A stretch of 64,000 nucleotides of DNA from Pinus tabuliformis (lineage: Eukaryota; Streptophyta; Pinopsida; Pinales; Pinaceae), in the NCBI GenBank assembly GCA_031772625.1, contig CM062817.1:887826184-887890183 (forward strand), given 5' to 3'. A model generated the notes under the pieces. The model ran no database searches. It had not been told where the DNA came from and worked only from the letters and a program-made list of their open reading frames with translations. Within the stretch, counting starts at the first letter, position 1. The number at the start of each line of letters is the position of its first letter. The position numbers and the translations under genes are program-made. Below are positions 58,769-64,000 of the stretch, piece by piece.

Positions 58769-59191
58769 ATGAGGCTATCTAAGAAAGGAGGGAGAATCAT
58801 TAGACATGAGCCAACCAATACCAGAGAACTTATGGCATCTCCCATCATTGTGACAGGTTTTAAGCATGTGGGTTGTTTTGAGTTTTGTGAGAAAGTGCAA
58901 AGGATCCAACACCATCCTATGTTGACCAGATTATTCATCACCAACTTCCATGACAACCAGGTAACCCTTGCTGGTGTCACCTTCACTGTATCTCCTGCTA
59001 TCATATCAGTTGCCTCTGGGATCCCAAATGTTGGGGAAAAATGGTTTAAACAAGGAGAATTGGATCATTTCTATTATGAGCCATATCTTAAAACAAGGTA
59101 CAAGAATGAGAGAAAGAGGATTTTTCCTCTCTTACCTCCTAGACAGATATGTTCCCATGATGAAAATCATCATGAAATACTTCACTTGTGA
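58769..59191 (+). CDS. Unrecognised ORF a of the 4.47-kb insertion
   Basis: Begins with a true ATG (58769), 140 codons. Text such as FKHVGCFEFCEKVQRIQHHP, FTVSPAIISVASGIPNVGEK and WFKQGELDHFYYEPYLK has the compositional look of a folded globular domain. It vaguely recalls the plant-transposon-associated domains found in retroelement accessory ORFs (a V-x-F-x-P-x-x-I pattern followed by G-x-P-x-x-G); this is a weak impression and not an identification. It lies in one block with the next two ORFs. If it belongs to an LTR element, it is an old, interrupted copy. Confidence 0.4.
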   Translation: MRLSKKGGRIIRHEPTNTRELMASPIIVTGFKHVGCFEFCEKVQRIQHHPMLTRLFITNFHDNQVTLAGVTFTVSPAIISVASGIPNVGEKWFKQGELDHFYYEPYLKTRYKNERKRIFPLLPPRQICSHDENHHEILHL

Positions 59192-59723
59192 GGGTAGGTT
59201 TTCTAGGCTTTATTCCTATCATATCCGACTACTCATGCATTTCACAAGAGTCAAAATGCTCAATATGCCCTACTATCTTTATCGGAGCATTGACAAGATG
59301 TCATTCATTGCCCAAAAGAAAGATTATGATCATCAAATGCAAAGTATCTTTCACCACTCCCTCATCAAGATGATAGTCCTCCATTACCTTGATCAGCTTA
59401 ACATTGCATGGGACACCTTTATATCCAATGAGATTTTCACTGTCCCACCTATTCAGCATGGCCAAGAAGCACCTTCATCATCTCATCCACCCACCTCCAT
59501 TCCTCCACCTCAACCCATACATCATTCATCTTCATCTAATGAGTCAGCCACACCATCACCTCCATCATCACCATTTCATGAGCCTATTCATTCACCTAGC
59601 AGAGATGAAGGCAGTGAGCAAGAACACATTGAGCATGGTGAGAGCAACAAGCCTAAAAGGGTTGGTTTAGGTACCTTGACACATACCTATCAGAGAGGGC
59701 ATAGGCAAGTGTTTGCCCCATAG
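59130..59723 (+). CDS. Unrecognised ORF b: globular start, Ser/Pro/His-rich tail
   Basis: Open frame on the plus strand, of which the part from about 59130 looks coding: FSRLYSYHIRLLMHFTRVK, MPYYLYRSIDKMSFIAQKKD, then IVLHYLDQLNIAWDTFI, followed by a Ser/Pro/His-rich low-complexity stretch (about 59460-59620) and a short basic end. The switch from globular to disordered composition is typical of a domain plus linker. No family is recognised. ORF a lies just before and ORF c just after. Confidence 0.4.
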   Translation, partial: SYLLDRYVPMMKIIMKYFTCEGRFSRLYSYHIRLLMHFTRVKMLNMPYYLYRSIDKMSFIAQKKDYDHQMQSIFHHSLIKMIVLHYLDQLNIAWDTFISNEIFTVPPIQHGQEAPSSSHPPTSIPPPQPIHHSSSSNESATPSPPSSPFHEPIHSPSRDEGSEQEHIEHGESNKPKRVGLGTLTHTYQRGHRQVFAP

Positions 59724-59726
59724 ATT

Positions 59727-60464
59727 ATGGGAGGGGCCTTGCCTTCTTCATCAGCAAAGCAGGTACAGAAGGGTAAGGAAAAGGTGACAGAGGCAGAGAT
59801 CCAACAACAGGAGGAGGACCTCCATGAGACAAAGAGGGATTTTCACTTAGTTGACCTAAGTAAAAATAATGACAGTGAAAACATAGACATTGTCATTAAG
59901 GAGAAGAATGCACTCATAGGAGAGCTCCAGGTCAACTTGCAAAGAGTCAAATACATTATTTCATACTATTTACTGGAGAATAGGCAGTTTGGGGTCAAAC
60001 ATGAGCTCATGGAGATTCGGCTCATAAAATCAAAGAGAGAGGTTGAAAAGGCTAAGGCCTTACATGATGAGGCATATGGAGAATACAGTGACCAGCTGGA
60101 GGAACAGGTGCCAAAAAGAAGGCCAAGGACTATAGGCCTAAAGAGAGCTTTGGAGCTAGAAAAGCAAAGGGAGGCAAAACTAGCTAATGAGCTCACCCTA
60201 AATGAGCAATTTGCCAAAATGGTAAATGAGAACCGGTATCATTGGCTCGAAAGGGTAAATGGTCATCTTGAGAAACTCTTAGTCAAGGCCAAAAAGGAAA
60301 ATGATATTCAGAGAAGGACGACAAAGTATTATGCCATGAGAAACAAAATTACAAGAGCCAAGCTCAAAAGAGCCCATGCAAAGATTGAAGCCTTGACCAA
60401 GCAAGAGGAGAAAAGGAGGCTAGACATTCTTGCCAAGGCATCACTCCATGCCTCAAACACATGA
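59727..60464 (+). CDS. Unrecognised ORF c: 245-residue charged, coiled-coil-like protein
   Basis: Begins at ATG 59727 and stays open for 245 codons. It is rich in K, E, R and L with heptad-like spacing (EKNALIGELQVNLQRVKYII, KSKREVEKAKALHDEAYGEY, LKRALELEKQREAKLANELT), strongly suggesting long coiled coils, and ends in a basic KRAHAKIEALTKQEEKRRL stretch. It lies directly after ORF b. Such a tail is seen in gag-like and other oligomerising proteins, but no family is recognised. Confidence 0.45.
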   Translation: MGGALPSSSAKQVQKGKEKVTEAEIQQQEEDLHETKRDFHLVDLSKNNDSENIDIVIKEKNALIGELQVNLQRVKYIISYYLLENRQFGVKHELMEIRLIKSKREVEKAKALHDEAYGEYSDQLEEQVPKRRPRTIGLKRALELEKQREAKLANELTLNEQFAKMVNENRYHWLERVNGHLEKLLVKAKKENDIQRRTTKYYAMRNKITRAKLKRAHAKIEALTKQEEKRRLDILAKASLHASNT

Positions 60465-62200
60465 TCAGCTATCATCCCACCAATTTTGACAAGTTTTGAA
60501 GCAAATTTTGTAGCTTGTGAATTACTGTGTTTTTTGAGGCATTTTTAGCACAGTGAAAAGGGTCAAACGCGCAGAACCTAGGGTGTTGCGCTCTTTTTTG
60601 GGGCATCTAATGAGCAAAAGGTCAACATCATTGGATTCAGAGTGATGAGGACATGCACCCTGTGCATTTGCTAGGCATTTGGAGACAAACAGGTCAATCA
60701 AAAAGGTCAAAAACCACCTTTCTGCCTCATTTCTGGCTTGGGCGTTGCACATTTACCAGTCTTGGGTGATTGAGTTTTTGACCAGGCAAATGAGCTCCAA
60801 ATTGAAAATTGAAGACATGTCTAGAAAGTAGACTTGAAGAGATTTCCAACAAGCCATCTTTGAGCAAATTTGGACACCGGGAAGGCACCCAAAAGCAGCC
60901 CTAAACTTGGAGGGCGTGTTTGACAGTCAGCCCATATTTTCACTATTTCTCTCCAAATTGATTTTCACCTATGGGAAATTGATGTTTTACTCATGTAATT
61001 GATAAAGATGATGTAATTATTATGTTTTTACTGTTACCTAGGGTAAATACATTAGGTAAATGGCCTACATGACTTGTAATGAATCAGTTTGTTTAAGTTA
61101 GGGATGAGTCACTTTGACCACCCTATACTCTAGCTATTAGTTCAGTGTTTTTTGCAACTACTCCTCCTCTCATGGAGTCGACCCCTGAAGCTAGGATAAG
61201 TTGGTTTGAGGCCTATATTATGTATTTTATTAGTCATTCTACAAGTTGGAATCAGTTGGATGTTTGGCTATTGATCAGAGACACTAGTGTAATCAGTATT
61301 TGGAAGAATTTAATGAATGAGTTGCAGTGATTTTGGTGGAATACCTGTGGTATGGAATTTTGACATAGTTTCTTCTTATGTTTCATATGTTTGAATGTTT
61401 TGTACTCCCATGTTTCAGTTCACTTCTATGATATGTTGATTTTCAAGTTTATGAGCAGAATTCATCTTGTATGCTCTATTTTGGGGAAATCTTCATAGTT
61501 TGTCCATTTTCTTCAGTTTAGAAAGAATACATGCTTGTCTTGCTCTTTCTAGCACCTCACCAGTCTTGTCCATCTCACTTCACAACCTTAAAGTGTTTGA
61601 GTGCCTACCTACCTTGCTCCATCAGATGTCTGCAATCATACCCTCATTTGCCCTGACCTAGTCTTTTGACCTAATCCTCTTCCAACAACCCCAATCAAAT
61701 CAAATCAAAACCCTGAGCTACTATATCTAGCCTAAAACCCTAATCCATCCAGCCCTCTTAGCTGTGATCCTTTGTAGAGAGCCCTCTCCAGCTTGGTAGG
61801 GCTAGCTACCAAGTCAAAAGGTTGGTCTGTGGTTACCTCAGTTGGACTCTTCCTCGGCCTTGGAGATCTGGAGGAGTGATAACAGTAGGATTGCCACTTT
61901 CAGCATCCAGTTGTACTCAAATTATTTCATTGTTGCTTAATATTAAAATCCTCAGTGGTTGCACCAGTTTTCCCAAGTTGGGTTTTTCGGAGACTTTTGT
62001 CCAAAATAACTGTGTTATTTTTATGTGTGTGCTAGCATTTCTTCCAGCGTTTATTCTTCCGCAGTTTTATTTGTGTAGGTTGTAGTGTGATTTATTCAGT
62101 ATTTTCCATAGCAAACAGCAAATAAATTGTTAAACAAAATTAACAATTAGGAGAATAATTTCCAGTTGCTGCAATAGGATTTCAGTTTGGAATTTTCACA

Positions 62201-62212
62201 TGGTATCAGAGC
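62201..62212 (+). other. Primer-binding site of the gag-only element
   Basis: TGGTATCAGAGC, the usual initiator-Met-tRNA complement, immediately after the LTR end CACA. Confidence 0.9.
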
Positions 62213-62675
62213 GTAGTTGATCAGTCGGAGAGCTCATAGGCGAAGAAAGAAGGAGTTGCGTTGTTTAGTGTGAGCAGCAGATCGAAACTCCCAAGGGCAG
62301 CGTAATCATTTTGCCAAGAGGCCGAGTTACTTGAGGAGATTCGATTTTTCTGAGTGAGGGACAAAAAAATTCGATCTGTCCAAATCGAGTGATCCCAAAG
62401 GCAGAGGGAGCACCTCAGTATTTTCGCAGAGAAAATCTCTAGCTGGACGCAATAATTTTGCAGCAGTTTACTAGAGCAGAGCTAGCGTTGGGTGGAAGGA
62501 AGAAGAGCACACACTGAGGGAAAATTTTCCTCAGGGAACTTCTAGTCTCAAGAAGTTCAATTTTACTTGCAGATCAGCAATCATTGTGAGCAAATTTTCT
62601 CACTCCAGAAGGGAGTGCGAATAACTGGGCAGTAGCTGAGCAGAAGGGAAGAGGAGGTTTTCGACATTTGTTGAG

Positions 62676-63505
62676 ATGGCCATTGTTGGGCTTCATGATC
62701 AGGACAAGTTGGATGGAGCTTCCAACTATGTCATCTAGAAGGCAAGGATGTCCTTCCATCTGGATGAGTTTGGCCCGAAGATGTATATTGATGCAGTGGT
62801 AGCAGTTCCCCAGGATGCAGATCAGCTGAAGGAGTACAGAAAGGAGATAGCACAAGCGAAGAGATTGATCCTAGATGGTGTCTGGGATCATGTTGTTTCT
62901 CACATAGCTGGAAAAATTACTGCCAAAGAGATGTGGGATACACTCTCCACACTATACCAAGGAACTTTCGAGCGGCAGAAGATGTACTTGGAGGAGACGT
63001 TGAGGCTCATCCGGATGCAGAAAGGGGAAGGCATAGAATCCTTCCTCACCAAGATTCAGGAGGTCCGAGACTAGTTGTCAATTCTTGGGGCAGCGCCTCA
63101 ACCCATAGAGCTAGTGTGATTGGCAAGTATTTGTCCAAAGTATCTTGGGCAAAGATACCTTGCCAAAGTGGGACAAGATGTGGGCCGATTTGTAGCAGGA
63201 GGAGTTGAGACGAGCTCTATTGAAGAGCTCCATCAATGGCAACAGCAGTAGCAGCGGATCGAAGCAGGTGAAGGAGGAGGCGAATGTGGCCCTCGCATCA
63301 AAGGGTCCCAGTCAGGGACTTCAGATGTGGTGAGCTTAGTCACTACAGTAACCAATGTCCTCTCAGGAAGAAGGACAAGGAGAAGAAGCAGGACCAGCAG
63401 GAAACATCAGCGAAGATCGATAGGCTTTCCTCCAGGCTGGGGGAAGACTTCACCATGTTTGTTGATATACCTACAAGAGTGAGGTGGGGTGTCTTGGTGT
63501 TGTAG
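62676..63505 (+). pseudogene. Copia-type gag with zinc knuckle, fossil
   Basis: From ATG 62676: MAIVGLHDQDKLDGASNYV, then the capsid-like region (EIAQAKRLILDGVWDHVVSH, TAKEMWDTLSTLYQG, MYLEETLRLIRMQKGEGIES) and a knuckle-like FRCGELSHYSNQCP near 63310-63355. It is related to the gag at 35413-36276. The copy is broken. Confidence 0.8.
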
Positions 63506-63539
63506 CCCCAGAATATTCAGTAGCAGGATGGATCAATGA

Positions 63540-63975
63540 CAGTTGATGCAGTCAGATGCCAGAGCGATAGATGCAAAGACTAGTAGCAATGAGATGCTAA
63601 GGAGTGCAGTGCAGAGTTGGTAGCAGTGCAGTTGGAACAATGCAAAGTCAGCAGTAGCGCAAATTCTTTAGTGACAGTGCAAATACTAGCATCAATCAAA
63701 GAGTCGGGTGACAGATGCATCATACTGATCACAGTTGAGTCAGTATTTAAGATGCTTCTCAGTTGCAGTTGTTGCAGTTGTTGCAACAACAGATGAGAGG
63801 GAGTTGCAGTGTTGGCAGCAGTTCAGTAGGGTCAGCAGCAGCACAGATGCAGTGTATATCAAAGTTGCGCAGTAGTTGGTGGGCAGTATGGACAAACATC
63901 GGTAGCGTGACAGGAGATGATGCAGAGACAGGGTGTTGCTACAGGGTGAGCAGTAGCACTAGAACACATTCCTCG
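63540..63975. repeat. GCAGT-rich low-complexity tract before the 3' LTR
   Basis: GCAGT, GCAGTGCAG and GTAGCAG words recur throughout about 430 bp between gag and the purine tract. A tract of the same character is at about 36350-36900 in the other gag-only element. Confidence 0.7.
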
Positions 63976-64000
63976 CTAAGAGGGAGTGTTAGTTATTGTA

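Larger units (their letters stand above)
57414..61884 (+). mobile_element. 4.47-kb TG...CA insertion carrying ORFs; possible giant solo LTR
   Basis: Begins TGTTAGAGTCAG and ends GGAGTGATAACA, with perfect flanks GTAGG (57409-57413 and 61885-61889). The 5-bp duplication and TG/CA ends suggest LTR-retroelement integration. I found no repeat of one end at the other, so it is either a very large solo LTR or a rearranged element. It contains a roughly 1.7-kb coding-like block (58769-60464) flanked on both sides by GCGTTTGACC/GTTGCGCGTTTG-type words. Class unknown. Confidence 0.65.
56596..62200 (+). repeat. 5' LTR of the gag-only element, split by a 4.47-kb insertion
   Basis: The LTR parts are 56596-57413 and 61890-62200. 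The left part starts TGTTAGTTTTTGTAGCATCG and the right part ends TTTTCACA next to the primer site. Both align to consecutive parts of the 17914-18863 LTR read in reverse. Confidence 0.85.
56596..64000 (+). mobile_element. Gag-only copia element (TR-GAG type), right end beyond window, fossil
   Basis: 5' LTR 56596-62200 (about 1.13 kb once the 4.47-kb insertion is set aside), primer site at 62201, gag at 62676-63505, GCAGT-rich tract, purine tract CTAAGAGGGAG, and the first 14 bp of the 3' LTR (TGTTAGTTATTGTA, from 63987). The internal region is only about 1.8 kb and has no pol. LTR, leader and purine tract match the minus-strand copia element at 17914-26902, which does carry pol remains; that family is the likely past source of its enzymes. 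The gag is broken. Confidence 0.85.

Noticed and set aside
1-64000. tRNA or rRNA genes
   Set aside because: No cloverleaf with A and B boxes or rRNA core sequence recognised by eye. The tRNA-like words seen are retroelement primer sites.

Overview
The window is about 64 kb of transposon-on-transposon DNA from a plant. The plant L1-type LINE with an RNase H domain, Ty1/copia and Ty3/gypsy chromovirus remains with initiator-tRNA-type primer sites (TGGTATCAGAG), a plant hAT transposon and the dense nesting all point to a seed plant with a very large genome. A gymnosperm such as a conifer is my best guess, but it is inferred from genome style and not proven. No complete host gene is visible. The only host-like coding piece is one 112-bp exon of a major facilitator superfamily (MFS) transporter on the minus strand at 2649-2760.

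Layout. 1-1844: 3' end of a chromovirus and its LTR. 1845-5473: non-coding DNA with the MFS exon and an RNase H relic. 5474-12948: a nearly whole, 7.5-kb L1-type LINE flanked by an 11-bp target duplication (AATTAAATTTT). 12960-17913: AT-rich DNA without recognisable genes, with low-complexity tracts and a degenerate tandem array. 17914-26902: a minus-strand copia element, itself interrupted by a 3.3-kb TG...CA insertion (21619-24951). 27060-27713: fragment of a second, non-L1 LINE. 27774-30619: copia gag-pol fragment interrupted by a solo LTR. From 30620: a plus-strand copy of the 3.3-kb LTR-like repeat, split by a solo LTR (32390-33336), by a 17.8-kb non-coding LTR element (33565-51356, TSD CATAT) and by a hAT transposon (51786-56200). 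The 17.8-kb element carries four further insertions: a gag-only LTR complex inside its 5' LTR, two solo LTRs, and a 3.7-kb chromovirus. 56596-64000: a gag-only copia element whose 5' LTR is split by a 4.47-kb TG...CA insertion (57414-61884, TSD GTAGG) that carries unrecognised ORFs.

Most notable is the LINE. Behind the usual ORF1 (DUF4283 plus zinc knuckle) and ORF2 (endonuclease, reverse transcriptase, RNase H) it has two more open frames, a 339-codon ORF with an RGG-rich basic stretch and a 133-codon ORF. Each of the four frames is linked to the next by an overlapping stop/start (ATGA, TAATG, TGATG). This suggests a chain of termination-reinitiation on one RNA, and I know of no description of such a plant LINE. 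Other points of interest are a hAT transposon made of two transposase 3' halves facing away from each other, a giant LTR-like insertion with ORFs inside it, and paralogous empty sites that allow several insertions to be dated relative to each other. Old LTR elements are described only as fossils.
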